From JAWXCF01 sp034440515 (lineage in GTDB: Bacteria > Bacteroidota > Bacteroidia > CAILMK01): a stretch of 64,000 bases of DNA. Below the pieces are notes generated by a model. That model had not been told where the DNA came from and ran no database searches. It saw only the letters and a program-made list of their open reading frames with translations. Position 1 is the stretch's first letter, and the number at the start of each line of letters is the position of its first letter. Both the position numbers and the translations under genes were made by a program. The stretch is taken from assembly GCA_034440515.1 (NCBI GenBank), contig JAWXCF010000074.1, forward strand, positions 7,743 to 71,742. Reading direction: 5' to 3'. Positions 55,437-64,000 of this stretch are shown one piece after another.

Positions 55437-55961
55437 CTATTGATTTAGAACCCATAGTAGTAAGAATACAATACCAATTATAAAAAATATCAACGCTAAT
55501 ATTCCAAAAATATTAGAGTAACCTGTAAATGCACCTAGTAATAATCCTAATATTAAGAATATAATAGCCATCTTCAAGTTATAATCTAAACTGTTGTGGG
55601 CTTTATACTTAACAGAATTGGATTTAACTTTAAATGCCTTCTCTAACGAATTTTTTACTGATTTATGAGCTGCAAGTTTAGTTGCTGTTATAGTTTTAGA
55701 TTTACTTACAAAACTTCTTTGAAGTTTAGCTAAAGTCTTTACATTTTCTTTTTCAGGTTCAACTGATTCAGTTGATATAACTGGTGCGCCTGTTATAACC
55801 AAAGGCAATTGAATGCTATTTTGATTAATAATTGCTAATTGGCTACTTGGAGTCAATGCCGTGCTAGTCATTTTCTTTTGCTGTGAACAAGCAGTAAATA
55901 AAATACTTGCAAATAAGCTAACTAGAATAGCCTTGAAGAATGGTGTATAAATATTTTTCAT
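55437..55961 (-). CDS. Lipoprotein with two C-terminal membrane helices, unknown function
   Basis: 174 residues. The signal ends ILFTAC (lipobox), then a Lys/Ser/Thr-rich linker, then two hydrophobic helices (KMAIIFLILGLLLGAFTGY and IFGILALIFFIIGIVFLLLWVL) at the C-terminus. The terminal hairpin resembles short membrane tails found in many Bacteroidota lipoprotein-like proteins. No catalytic motif is seen. It has a terminator downstream, so it is a single-gene unit. Confidence 0.68.
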   Translation of the reverse strand: MKNIYTPFFKAILVSLFASILFTACSQQKKMTSTALTPSSQLAIINQNSIQLPLVITGAPVISTESVEPEKENVKTLAKLQRSFVSKSKTITATKLAAHKSVKNSLEKAFKVKSNSVKYKAHNSLDYNLKMAIIFLILGLLLGAFTGYSNIFGILALIFFIIGIVFLLLWVLNQ

Positions 55962-56220
55962 AATTAAATTAAGTTTAGGTTAAGATAAATTTAACATTGG
56001 TATTGTTCACTTCCAGTCCTATTAAATAATTTTGCGCTAATAATGGTATTTATCTAAAGCTATAATAATTATTCAAGCATATGATTATAAAGTAAAATTA
56101 TAAGGAGGCACTTTGTAGGTAAAGCAAAAAGATTTATATTTTATTTATAGTTTTAGATTAAGTATAATTAAATATAATGTCTTTAAATTAGGGTAAAAGG
56201 GCGAAATTCGAAACTATAAA
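55962..56220. promoter_or_regulatory. 259-bp intergenic region with a full promoter at 56003-56034
   Basis: TTG (56003-56005), 21 bases, then TAATTTTG (56027-56034) on the plus strand is the most complete -33/-7 pair seen in the window. The next gene starts 180 bases later. No open frame longer than a few codons lies between. An AAGGAGG string at 56102 is followed by TTG-TAG and is probably chance. The region may be a long leader or a small RNA. Confidence 0.45.
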
Positions 56221-57111
56221 ATGCTTAAAAACCTAATATTAGTTTTACTGTCTTTGTCAATACTGTTTTTGGCCAGCAATTGCGATAGACACTCAGAATC
56301 ACAACTATTGCCGCTTACTGGCATTGATTCTACTCAATTAACACAATGGATCACTTATATAGATAAAGATCAAAACTATATAGTACAAATAACTGAAACA
56401 GAAGGCACCACTATGGTGTATGCTGGTAATAGAACGGCACTAAAGCCAGATTACTTACGTAGAGCATTAACACAAATTGGCAGATTACAGGGTGAGTTAA
56501 TCTTAAACACTGTAAGTGTTCAAACCCGAGATACAACTAACTTAATTAACCCAAAAAAAATTGTACTTCAGTCTAAAACTGGCAAGACTGACACCATATA
56601 TATTGGTAAAGAGTTTTTTAGGGGTGATAAGCAAATCATAACCTACTATTGTACTTCATCACACAATAAAGGCTTATTTCTTCTTAGCCTACCGATTACT
56701 GGTGGTTTAATGGCAAATCCAATCGACCTAAGTGCAGAAAGGATAGATCAGCTGAAGTTGCCAGACGTCAGAACTGTAAATATGTACCCTGTAAATGATA
56801 AAGCTTACGAGATAATTAAGGAAGGAAATATATTTTTGGTAGATGGGGTACCAGGAAATATTAATAAGTTAAATGAAATGATTAGCATTATAGAAAGTCT
56901 AAAATTTGTTGAAGACAAAACACCTACCAAAACTGGTGCGTCATTCCGAATCAACATAATAAGTAAACAGGAGCAAATTTCTTTAAATGCGTTTAAGATA
57001 AATTCTGAGGAATGGGCTATTTCTAAAAACAATTCAACAACTACATTTGCTACAATAAGCAATCAAATTGCAGCTAAACTATTTGTTAACAAAAATTACT
57101 TTTTAAATTAA
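56221..57111 (+). CDS. Lipoprotein, possibly DUF4340-like
   Basis: 296 residues. The signal ends LFLASNC. The body has repeated beta-hairpin segments (NYIVQITETEGTTMVYAG, KTDTIYIGKEFF, GNIFLVDGVPGNINKL and EEWAISKNN) with spacing like the DUF4340 family, where a Trp/Leu strand repeats; I am not sure of the family. It is probably anchored in the envelope. The next gene begins 1 base after its stop. Confidence 0.6.
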   Translation: MLKNLILVLLSLSILFLASNCDRHSESQLLPLTGIDSTQLTQWITYIDKDQNYIVQITETEGTTMVYAGNRTALKPDYLRRALTQIGRLQGELILNTVSVQTRDTTNLINPKKIVLQSKTGKTDTIYIGKEFFRGDKQIITYYCTSSHNKGLFLLSLPITGGLMANPIDLSAERIDQLKLPDVRTVNMYPVNDKAYEIIKEGNIFLVDGVPGNINKLNEMISIIESLKFVEDKTPTKTGASFRINIISKQEQISLNAFKINSEEWAISKNNSTTTFATISNQIAAKLFVNKNYFLN

Positions 57112-57112
57112 T

Positions 57113-57757
57113 ATGCCATACGTCGGTTTCCTCCACTTGCACACTACCCTAGTAGTACTATATATGCTTTTTTTCTTAGTAAAAGCAATTTTATTACTAA
57201 GCAATCAAACAGTCGCTTTTAATAATTTCAGAAGGAAAACAAAACTTGTTGAAATGATTTTGCCAACTCTTTTTATTGTAATTGGCATTATACTAATTGT
57301 TAAAAAACAATCTGTCCTAGAAGATTCCTACTTTATTGCAAAACTGGTTTTGGTTGTTGTGTTTACAGTACTTGGCATTATTGGTCTTAGAAAATCTAAT
57401 AAAGCTTTAACAATGATTGCACTATTAATAGGCTTCTATATATTTGGTATAAGTTGGACAAAATCATTGACGCTGTCTAAATCTAAAGTTTCAGCTGTAG
57501 TACCTAGTTCAAACAAACTAAGTCCAGTAGAGGCTGGCCAACAGATATATGTGCAATTAAACTGTAAATCTTGTCACGGTGAAAATGGAAATGCTCAAAT
57601 GGCTGGAGCTGTAAATTTGCAAACTAGTCGTAAGAGCGATGAATATATAAAAACAGTCATTATGAACGGTAAAATACCTATGCCAGCATTTAAAGACCAG
57701 ATAAATGCTAATCAACTTGATGATTTGGTACAATATGTGAAAAGCCTAAGGAAGTAG
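57113..57757 (+). CDS. SirB-like membrane domain fused to a cytochrome c domain
   Basis: 214 residues. Residues 1-120 form four membrane helices with a His pair near the start (FLHLHTTLVVLYMLFF) as in the SirB/invasion-regulator membrane family. After a Ser-rich linker (122-136) comes a class I cytochrome c domain: GQQIYVQLNCKSCHG (heme site 151-155) and the axial Met190 in KIPMPAF. The fusion would place a heme in the periplasm. An electron-transfer role is inferred; the partner is unknown. Confidence 0.78.
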   Translation: MPYVGFLHLHTTLVVLYMLFFLVKAILLLSNQTVAFNNFRRKTKLVEMILPTLFIVIGIILIVKKQSVLEDSYFIAKLVLVVVFTVLGIIGLRKSNKALTMIALLIGFYIFGISWTKSLTLSKSKVSAVVPSSNKLSPVEAGQQIYVQLNCKSCHGENGNAQMAGAVNLQTSRKSDEYIKTVIMNGKIPMPAFKDQINANQLDDLVQYVKSLRK

Positions 57758-57804
57758 TAGGCATCTTAAATTTATTCAGTGTCGTTTCTACTAAATATTT
57801 TAGT

Positions 57805-58887
57805 ATGTTTTTAATTTTGGTTTACAGGTATTCATTTCTCTTTATATTCATAGTTTACGCCCAATCACTATTAGGTCAAAACAACTATGAGATGATGGCC
57901 GCAGCAAAAAAAAACGGCAAATGGGGCTACTTAGATAGTATTGGCAATGAAGCAATACCTTTTATGTATGATCAAGTTAGACCATTCTCTGAAAAATTGG
58001 CAGCAGTTAGAATCGGTAGTTATTGGGCTTATATTACTCCGGAAAACAAGACTTTAATAAGACCGTTATTCATTAACGCAGAATCTTTTAAAGAAAATAG
58101 AGCCTTGTTTACTATAGATGATGATTCACGAATAGTAAAAGGGTTTTTAAATAGATCTGGTAGAATGGTTATAGTATATGAAGGCCTAGATGAAGGTTTA
58201 CCTTTTAATGAGGGTCTAGCCATTATTTATACAACAGGACTAAATAGGAAATCAGCTGTAGGATTTATAGATAGCAATCAAATAACAGTGATACCCCCAA
58301 ACTATGATGATGCTTTTTCATTTGCCTATGGTCACTCTGTAGTTAGTGTAGGGGGGCTTTGGGGTATTATAAATAGATATGGTATCTATAGTGTTACTCC
58401 TCGATACACTGAAGCATACAGTTTTTCAGAGAAACTCGCCTACACTAATTCTAGCGGTAACGTGAATTTTGTAGATACTAACGGAATAATAAAACTGAGC
58501 ATAAATAAAAAAATTGCCGATAAATGTGGCTACTTCTTTAACGAAGGACTTTGCCCTGTAATTAAAAAAGGAAAAGTTGGATTTATAAATACAAGCGGAA
58601 AATTAGTGATAACTTATAAATATTACGCCAAAGACTCTGTTTCAATGCCTAGGTTTAATGATGGATTCGCAGCAGTTGGAGCTTTAAAAGATAATAAGTT
58701 GCAATTTGGCTATATAGACACCAAAGGAAAATGGATAATAAAACCAGAGTATGATAGCGCCAATGACTTCAACTTTAATAGAGCGGTAGTAAGTAAAAAT
58801 GGAAAATATGGTGTGATAAATTCTTCTGGAAAGTTGGTCATACCTATGCAATATGACACAATATTGGACTATTCAGAAACCTATTAG
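57805..58887 (+). CDS. Secreted WG-repeat protein
   Basis: 360 residues with a signal peptide (cleavage near LLGQ). Seven or eight WG repeats of about 35-45 residues are visible (KKNGKWGYLDSIGNEAIPFMYD, GGLWGIINRYGIYSVTPRY, KKGKVGFINTSGKLVITYKY, NKLQFGYIDTKGKWIIKPEY, KNGKYGVINSSGKLVIPMQY). WG repeats fold into a propeller-like binding surface; ligands are seldom known. The protein consists only of repeats and is probably periplasmic or on the cell surface. Confidence 0.85.
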   Translation: MFLILVYRYSFLFIFIVYAQSLLGQNNYEMMAAAKKNGKWGYLDSIGNEAIPFMYDQVRPFSEKLAAVRIGSYWAYITPENKTLIRPLFINAESFKENRALFTIDDDSRIVKGFLNRSGRMVIVYEGLDEGLPFNEGLAIIYTTGLNRKSAVGFIDSNQITVIPPNYDDAFSFAYGHSVVSVGGLWGIINRYGIYSVTPRYTEAYSFSEKLAYTNSSGNVNFVDTNGIIKLSINKKIADKCGYFFNEGLCPVIKKGKVGFINTSGKLVITYKYYAKDSVSMPRFNDGFAAVGALKDNKLQFGYIDTKGKWIIKPEYDSANDFNFNRAVVSKNGKYGVINSSGKLVIPMQYDTILDYSETY

Positions 58888-58901
58888 TAGTTATCTCAAC
58901 T

Positions 58902-59861
58902 TTAAAAAAGTTTTTTTACGATGCTATCTATTGATATTCCTTCAGCTTCCGCTTTGTAATTTTTCACTAATCTGTGCCTAAGTACGTTTATAGCTACAGC
59001 CTGAACGTCTTCTATGTCTGGGCTGTACTTACCTTGCAATGCAGCGTTGCATTTGGCACCTATTATTAGATTTTGAGATGCTCTTGGTCCTGCGCCCCAC
59101 TCTATATAATCTTTCACTATTTGTGGAGCATTTGTCCCATTTTTACGTGTCTTATTTACTAGTGTAACTGCGTATTCTAATACATTATCTGTAACAGGTA
59201 CTTTTCTTACTAAATCTTGAAAAAATAATATCTCTTTTGCGCCTATTATTTTATTTACAGTTTGTTGAGTGTCAGAAGTTGTTGCTCTTACTATTTCCAA
59301 TTCATCTTTTAATGTAGGATAATCTAAAACTACCATAAACATAAACCTGTCTAGTTGAGCTTCTGGAAGTGGATATGTACCTTCTTGCTCAATAGGGTTT
59401 TGCGTCGCCAACACAAAAAATGGTGGCTCTAGTTTATGATTTTTACCAGCTATAGTTACATTTTTTTCTTGCATAGCCTCCAGCAGTGCTGCTTGAGTTT
59501 TTGGGGGTGTTCTATTTATCTCATCTGCTAATACGATATTGGCAAATACGGGACCTTTAATAAATCTAAATTCTTTCCTTTCATCTAATATTTCAGATCC
59601 AGTTATGTCGCTCGGCATTAAGTCTGGCGTGAACTGAATTCTACTGAAATTTAGGTCTAAAACATCTGAAAGGGTTGACACTAATAGAGTCTTAGCTAGG
59701 CCTGGAACACCAACTAAAAGGCAATGCCCTCTACTGAATACACTAATTAACAAATCTTTGACAATTTCATCTTGACCAATTATAACCTTCTTTATTTCTT
59801 GAGTTATTTGGTTGTATTTCGTAGATAAAGCATCAATTGCAGTTACGTGGTTGTCAAACAT
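58902..59861 (-). CDS. MoxR-family AAA+ ATPase
   Basis: 319 residues. Walker A is GVPGLAKT (K57), Walker B VLADEINRTPPKTQAALLEAMQE, sensor 1 FVLATQNPIEQEGTYPLPEAQLDRFMF, and the lid GPRASQNLI. MoxR ATPases act as chaperones that load metal or assemble protein complexes, often with VWA-domain proteins. No VWA gene is in view. It is the last gene of the PpiC-SurA-MoxR run. Confidence 0.92.
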   Translation of the reverse strand: MFDNHVTAIDALSTKYNQITQEIKKVIIGQDEIVKDLLISVFSRGHCLLVGVPGLAKTLLVSTLSDVLDLNFSRIQFTPDLMPSDITGSEILDERKEFRFIKGPVFANIVLADEINRTPPKTQAALLEAMQEKNVTIAGKNHKLEPPFFVLATQNPIEQEGTYPLPEAQLDRFMFMVVLDYPTLKDELEIVRATTSDTQQTVNKIIGAKEILFFQDLVRKVPVTDNVLEYAVTLVNKTRKNGTNAPQIVKDYIEWGAGPRASQNLIIGAKCNAALQGKYSPDIEDVQAVAINVLRHRLVKNYKAEAEGISIDSIVKKLF

Positions 59862-59900
59862 TTGTGATTGTTGTAAGTAGTTAATTATTAGTGAATAGGA

Positions 59901-61289
59901 TTAATTTTTAAGGCCTGTCTGTGTAGTTTTTGCTTTATTCCATTTGTTTAGATTACTACAGTCGTTATAACTGGCATCTATAGATAAATAGGTTTCTTTT
60001 AAATATTTGGTAAACCAATTGTCCATAAGCTCTACCTTTTTACGTTCTTCAGCTAAGAGTTTTAGTTTAGGGTAGTCTTCATCTAAATTTGCCTTATGAG
60101 GGGCTATTTTGCTTTTTAAATAAACAATCCTATAACCTTCATTTTGCTCAACAGATACGAAATTATTAGGAGCGGATATATCTCCTGGGCTAAGTTTATC
60201 TACAACAAAAAAGTCATCAACATTCAATTCATCAACTGGAATTCTACTGCTATTTGTCTTTTGATCTATTAGAAAACCGCCTCTATTTTTAGTTTCTTGG
60301 TCTTCGCTAAATTTATAGGCAGCCTGTTCAAAACTGATGGAGTCAATATCAATCAAATGCTTAACACTATCTAGTTTATTAAAAGCAATCGTTTTGGAAG
60401 ATTCGGATATTTCTGGCTTGATCAATATATGTCTGGTTTCTACCATATCTCCTTTTCTTGAAATGAGTAGCAAAAGATGAAATCCAAATCTAGTTTCAAC
60501 TATGGTATCACTACCTTTATATAGTGACAAAGCAGCAGCTGCAAATTCAGGTACGAAGTTTTCTGCCTTTTGCATTTCCATATACCCACCCTTTTTAGCT
60601 GTGCCCAAATCCATACTATAAGCAATTGCCTCTATTTCAAACTTTGACCCGTTTTTAATGTCCTCTCTTATTATCTCGAGTTTGCGCCTAGCTTCACGCT
60701 TCTGCTCTATTCCCAATTTTGGGAATATTACAATTTGTGCTATTTCTAACTCAGTATTGTAATAGGGCAAACTATCACTCGACAAACTTTTATAATAACT
60801 CCTAACATCAGATGGGGCAACAACTATAGTACCTGATATTTTAGACTGCATCTGCTCTATTAGCATTTGGTCTTTTACACTCTCATACAGCTCATCTTTA
60901 ATCGCTCTAATGGATTTTCCATAAAAACGCTCTAGTTCTGACTCGCTACCGAACTGTTGGATAAAAAATGCCATTTTTCTGTCTAAGTCTAATTGAATTT
61001 GCGCCTCTGTTACTTTAATACTATCTACAGCCTTTGCCCTGTATAGCAACATTTTACGCTGAAGCAATTGATCTAATAGCAAACAATGCAGTTGTTTATC
61101 AGTGAATTGAGCAGAAGCTTTTTCTCTTAATTGATTATATTGAATTTCAATTTCTGACTCTAATATATATTCACTTCCAACTACTGCTATGGTCCTATCT
61201 GCGACTACAGGTTGAGCCAGACCTGAAAAGCCCAAACATAATCCAACAAAAACTAATACTATGAAAACTAAATTTTTGATATTCAACAT
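59901..61289 (-). CDS. Periplasmic peptidyl-prolyl isomerase, SurA-like
   Basis: 462 residues. A signal peptide (about 24 residues, cleavage near GLAQPVV) is followed by the SurA N-terminal region (RTIAVVGSEYILESEIEIQYNQL) and two parvulin-like domains (ELEIAQIVIFPK; VETRHILIKPEIS), with GGYMEMQKAENFVPEFAAA and GGFLIDQKTN. SurA-type chaperones carry unfolded outer membrane barrels to the Bam complex. It is downstream of the larger PpiC gene by 61 bases. Confidence 0.88.
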   Translation of the reverse strand: MLNIKNLVFIVLVFVGLCLGFSGLAQPVVADRTIAVVGSEYILESEIEIQYNQLREKASAQFTDKQLHCLLLDQLLQRKMLLYRAKAVDSIKVTEAQIQLDLDRKMAFFIQQFGSESELERFYGKSIRAIKDELYESVKDQMLIEQMQSKISGTIVVAPSDVRSYYKSLSSDSLPYYNTELEIAQIVIFPKLGIEQKREARRKLEIIREDIKNGSKFEIEAIAYSMDLGTAKKGGYMEMQKAENFVPEFAAAALSLYKGSDTIVETRFGFHLLLLISRKGDMVETRHILIKPEISESSKTIAFNKLDSVKHLIDIDSISFEQAAYKFSEDQETKNRGGFLIDQKTNSSRIPVDELNVDDFFVVDKLSPGDISAPNNFVSVEQNEGYRIVYLKSKIAPHKANLDEDYPKLKLLAEERKKVELMDNWFTKYLKETYLSIDASYNDCSNLNKWNKAKTTQTGLKN

Positions 61290-61350
61290 TAATTATGGGT
61301 TACCTACCTATTAACGAATAGATGGCTTAAATAGTCAATTATAGCAGGTA

Positions 61351-63396
61351 TTAATTAGTTACTATAGTGTTTAATACCTCTTGATTAATTTTAACAGGGT
61401 ATTTTACTTTCAATTCCTTTAACCATTTATCTTCTTCACTTTCTTGCATTTGAGATATAACAATTCCTCTTACATCATCGAAATCTTTAGCCTTAGGTGC
61501 TTCAATGGCATTAATTTTCACCAAATAGTAGCGGTCATTAAACATACCAACATCAAATACACCAATAGACCAAGGTGCAATTTTCTCTAAAACTAGTTGT
61601 TCGCCTCTTTCAAACATTCCCGTTACGTAGTTTACACTTAATGGGTCTTTATTAATATATTTTGCAGCTAAACTATCCATTGTAAGAGGTTTAAGCTTTT
61701 TATTTTTTGGTTGAACGCCAATTAGATATAATTCAGCCTTCAATTGCTTTGCCAATTCTTTGTCTTTAACATCTATTATTGCTGCGTCGGCACGTTGTTT
61801 CCACATAAAGTTACCAGTATGGGTATTATACCAAACACGTTGACCAGCAGTGTCATTTATGGTAGCATTCCATATTTTTTTCTCTTTTACATCGTATAAT
61901 AATAGACCTTCTTTATACTCCTTACTTATATTGGCAAAGTCGGGGAATCTGCTTTCCAATTGTACATCATAAGTATTTAGTATAATCTCATCACTAAATC
62001 TTTTGTAATAGTCTGCTGCAGCTGTTTTTGCATTTGGGTACCTATTTTCTTCTTGATTAGTTGCTATCCAACTTACCCATTCTGCAACGGTGTAAGTATT
62101 ATCTTGAACTTTAAATACCTTTTTAGTAGCTGCATCAGCTTTCAGCATTGTAGCATTTACAGTAGCTTTAATTAATGCAGAGTCGTTAATGTATTTTGAT
62201 AACAATTTGTATGGATTCTTATTACCTTTAAATTTCAAATCCTTTTTAAACTTATTTATAGCAACATCTTTACTTTTTTCTGAACGACTGTCTCTTTCTA
62301 TTTGGTCACGAATAGACGACTCTAATTCTTTTTTAGATTTCAGTTTGATTAATTCAACTCTTTGCATTATATGCCATCCGTAGTCCGTTTTAAAAGGCAA
62401 AGTAAAATCCCCGTCCTTTTGCAATGAGAATGCAGCATCTTTGAACTCTTGTGGAAACTCGCTAAAATCATTAAATGGAGACATTTCACCACCATTTGCC
62501 CTACTGGCATAGTGGTCAGAGTATTGGGAAGCTAATTCTTGAAAACCAATACCACGCTGTAGCAATGCGTGCAGAGAATCAACCTTAGCTTTTGCAACTT
62601 TCTGTTTTTCTAAAGGATCATTAGGTGAAGTCCCAATCATAATATGCCTTACTTTTATATCACCTCTATTTGGGCGTTTATCAGTCAGACTGATAATATG
62701 ATAGCCAAATCTAGTTCTGATAGGCATACTTATATCACCTTTATCTTTCAGATTATAAGCTGCGTTCTCAAATGGATAAATTAGCATCATAGCAGTAAAG
62801 TATCCTAAATCTCCGCTATTGTTTACAGCACTTGGGTCTTCGCTGTATTTTCTCGCCATTTCTGGGAAAGATTTACCGTATTTTACTAGGCTGTCCCTTA
62901 GTTTTACAGCTTTATTATATGCTTCTAGGGTGTCTTTTGGCTTTGCATTAGCATCTACTAATACTAGTATATGACTTGCTCTGACCTCAGTTCCCATTCT
63001 AGTGTAAGCCTCTTCTATTAGCATATCATTTACTGTTCTATCAGTCAGATATGGTTGTGCTATTTGTTGCCTGTATTTGTAATACTCCTTAGTAAATGCA
63101 GTTGCTGTATCTAGGCCCAATGCCTTAGCATCTTCAATTCTTAACTTAAAATTTATGAAAAGGTCTAAATATTCGTTAACCTTTTGTCTAGAATATAATG
63201 TACTAGGTGAAGAATCTCTGGCGTTATTCTTATTATAAATGTATTTAAATTCTTCTACAGTTACTGGAGTATTGCCAACAGAAAACAAAACTCTTGTATC
63301 TTTAGGAGTTGCGTTATTTTTGTTTTTAGGCTTTTCTTTAGCAAACGTTCCAAATACCTGCAGGCAGACCATTAGGGCCAATACCAATTTTTTCAT
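61351..63396 (-). CDS. Large periplasmic peptidyl-prolyl isomerase with two parvulin domains
   Basis: 681 residues. A short signal peptide (cleavage near TFAKE) precedes FSVGNTPVTVEEFKYIYNKNN and two tandem rotamase domains: EVRASHILVLVDANA ... FPEMARKYSEDPSAVNNSGDLGYF and IKVRHIMIGTSPND ... FQELASQYSDHYASRANGGEM. The C-terminal 330 residues are a chaperone-like helical region. The double-domain form is standard in Bacteroidota. It is the first gene of the operon with SurA and MoxR. Confidence 0.88.
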   Translation of the reverse strand: MKKLVLALMVCLQVFGTFAKEKPKNKNNATPKDTRVLFSVGNTPVTVEEFKYIYNKNNARDSSPSTLYSRQKVNEYLDLFINFKLRIEDAKALGLDTATAFTKEYYKYRQQIAQPYLTDRTVNDMLIEEAYTRMGTEVRASHILVLVDANAKPKDTLEAYNKAVKLRDSLVKYGKSFPEMARKYSEDPSAVNNSGDLGYFTAMMLIYPFENAAYNLKDKGDISMPIRTRFGYHIISLTDKRPNRGDIKVRHIMIGTSPNDPLEKQKVAKAKVDSLHALLQRGIGFQELASQYSDHYASRANGGEMSPFNDFSEFPQEFKDAAFSLQKDGDFTLPFKTDYGWHIMQRVELIKLKSKKELESSIRDQIERDSRSEKSKDVAINKFKKDLKFKGNKNPYKLLSKYINDSALIKATVNATMLKADAATKKVFKVQDNTYTVAEWVSWIATNQEENRYPNAKTAAADYYKRFSDEIILNTYDVQLESRFPDFANISKEYKEGLLLYDVKEKKIWNATINDTAGQRVWYNTHTGNFMWKQRADAAIIDVKDKELAKQLKAELYLIGVQPKNKKLKPLTMDSLAAKYINKDPLSVNYVTGMFERGEQLVLEKIAPWSIGVFDVGMFNDRYYLVKINAIEAPKAKDFDDVRGIVISQMQESEEDKWLKELKVKYPVKINQEVLNTIVTN

Positions 63397-63436
63397 ACTT
63401 AATTCGATTCTATTTTAGTAAGTTTAATAGTTAATG

Positions 63437-63444
63437 CAAATCTA
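63437..63444 (-). promoter_or_regulatory. -7 promoter element of the PpiC-SurA-MoxR operon
   Basis: TAGATTTG on the minus strand, about 40 bases before the ATG at 63396. Confidence 0.5.
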
Positions 63445-63494
63445 ATAAAGTAACAGCTTATGAATAGATAGTTAATGAATGAACTTATATCTTA

Positions 63495-64000
63495 TTACAA
63501 AATAGTCCCTAAGGTAAAGTGTGCCCCATTTACAGAATGAATAATATTTATAATACCCATTCCTATCATATTAACTAAAATGCGTTCAGCTACATATGGT
63601 GGTACTTTACCAATTTTACAAAATTCTTTAAATGTAATTTTCTGATTATTTGATAAATATTCTATCAATTGACTTTCAGCGAATGAATATTTTATTTGGC
63701 TTTTGTTATCTTTATTTTGCCTTTTCAGTACTTCTACATATACTTTATCAGCTAGTATATTTTCATCGTACTGCCTGATGTAAACCAGCCACTTACCGTT
63801 TTCATCTTTACTATAGTGAGGTTGTATGTTACTTTTATCTATTATAACCTGTAGCACAGTTTTACCCTCAAACTCCCACTCTACCATTTCAAATGATATG
63901 ATTGGTTTACAAAACGATTCGGCTGCATATTCTATCATATACTTTTCTTCTTCGCTCTCTACTCCTATTATTACACCATTATCTTTTACACCTATTAGCA
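63495..64000 (-). CDS. AlbA_2 (Schlafen-type) domain protein, 5' end outside the window
   Basis: The frame stays open to the window edge above the internal ATG at 63938, adding LIGVKDNGVIIGVESEEEK. That segment, followed by KPIISFEMVEWEFEGKTVLQV and GKWLVYIRQYDENILA, is the AlbA_2 (divergent AAA_4) domain seen in DNA-binding or Schlafen-like regulators. The C-terminal 60 residues look like a winged helix (IEYLSNNQKITFKEFCKIG, YVAERILVNMIGMGII). At least 168 residues are present. The role is unknown; relatives are transcription or defence linked. Confidence 0.8.
   Translation of the reverse strand, partial: LIGVKDNGVIIGVESEEEKYMIEYAAESFCKPIISFEMVEWEFEGKTVLQVIIDKSNIQPHYSKDENGKWLVYIRQYDENILADKVYVEVLKRQNKDNKSQIKYSFAESQLIEYLSNNQKITFKEFCKIGKVPPYVAERILVNMIGMGIINIIHSVNGAHFTLGTIL

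Noticed and set aside
56102..56108. AAGGAGG, a perfect Shine-Dalgarno-like string
   Set aside because: The only nearby start codon (TTG) is followed at once by TAG, and genes of this phylum rarely use such sites.
58902..63396. A complete MoxR-VWA chaperone system
   Set aside because: No VWA or DUF58 gene is adjacent; the MoxR gene follows two peptidyl-prolyl isomerase genes and is only the ATPase.
1..64000. CRISPR array, insertion sequence, prophage or integron
   Set aside because: No regularly spaced repeats, transposase, integrase or terminal inverted repeats were seen; nearly all genes are conserved housekeeping or envelope genes.

Overview
The window is a gene-dense, AT-rich (about two thirds A+T) stretch of a Bacteroidota chromosome. 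The evidence is a type IX secretion background (PorT, a DUF4835/PorD-like protein, and a large secreted propeller protein with a C-terminal sorting domain), Omp28, DUF6029 and DUF1684 envelope proteins, menaquinone methylation, the bamD-rpoZ-coaBC-DUF4835-recN order, no usable Shine-Dalgarno sites, and many copies of the Bacteroidota -7 promoter element TAnnTTTG placed just upstream of genes on both strands. I cannot name the genus. A polyhydroxyalkanoate (PHA) synthase locus suggests an environmental lineage rather than a gut one. I see no insertion sequence, prophage, CRISPR array or rRNA; the only RNA gene found is tRNA-Cys.

Layout. 1-9.4 kb: CapA-like protein, dapA, an alpha-oxoamine synthase (-), then bamD, rpoZ, a coaBC split by one in-frame stop, DUF4835, recN, fabI, ending at a shared terminator. 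9.4-18.5 kb: clpC (-), dnaB, a TPR protein (-), etfB-etfA, a bifunctional-nuclease family protein, a stand-alone HsdR_N-like protein (-), holA. 18.1-22 kb: a PHA locus, with a PhaJ-like hydratase (-) divergent from phaE-phaC, a palindrome between them and a strong terminator after phaC. 22-29.6 kb: lolD, kdsB, pyrG, engB-rocD (-), menG-porT, and an SPFH protein. 29.7-40.2 kb (all -): a membrane protein, a GGR-type flavoprotein, DUF6029, Omp28, DUF1684, pheT, a coiled-coil protein, zapA, rny. 40.2-49.7 kb: tRNA-Cys, folB, a glutaryl-CoA-dehydrogenase-like enzyme, a phosphohexomutase, DUF2279, smpB, and an mntR-mntH manganese module. 49.8-64 kb: lipA, a type IX secretion substrate, rimB-rimK, small envelope genes, a SirB-cytochrome c fusion, a WG-repeat protein, and a PpiC-SurA-MoxR operon. 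The window ends inside an AlbA_2-domain gene.

Functional links. EtfAB would take electrons from the acyl-CoA dehydrogenase. PhaJ, PhaE and PhaC make PHA from fatty-acid intermediates. PyrG supplies CTP to KdsB for lipopolysaccharide. LolD, BamD and the PPIases build the outer membrane that PorT and T9SS use. MntR probably controls mntH through a DtxR-type box overlapping the mntH promoter.

The strongest unexplained signal is global. Reading both strands in all frames I found no CATG tetranucleotide in the whole 64 kb, although base composition predicts roughly 200. His codons before G are written CAC instead of CAT throughout, so the avoidance acts on DNA, not on protein.
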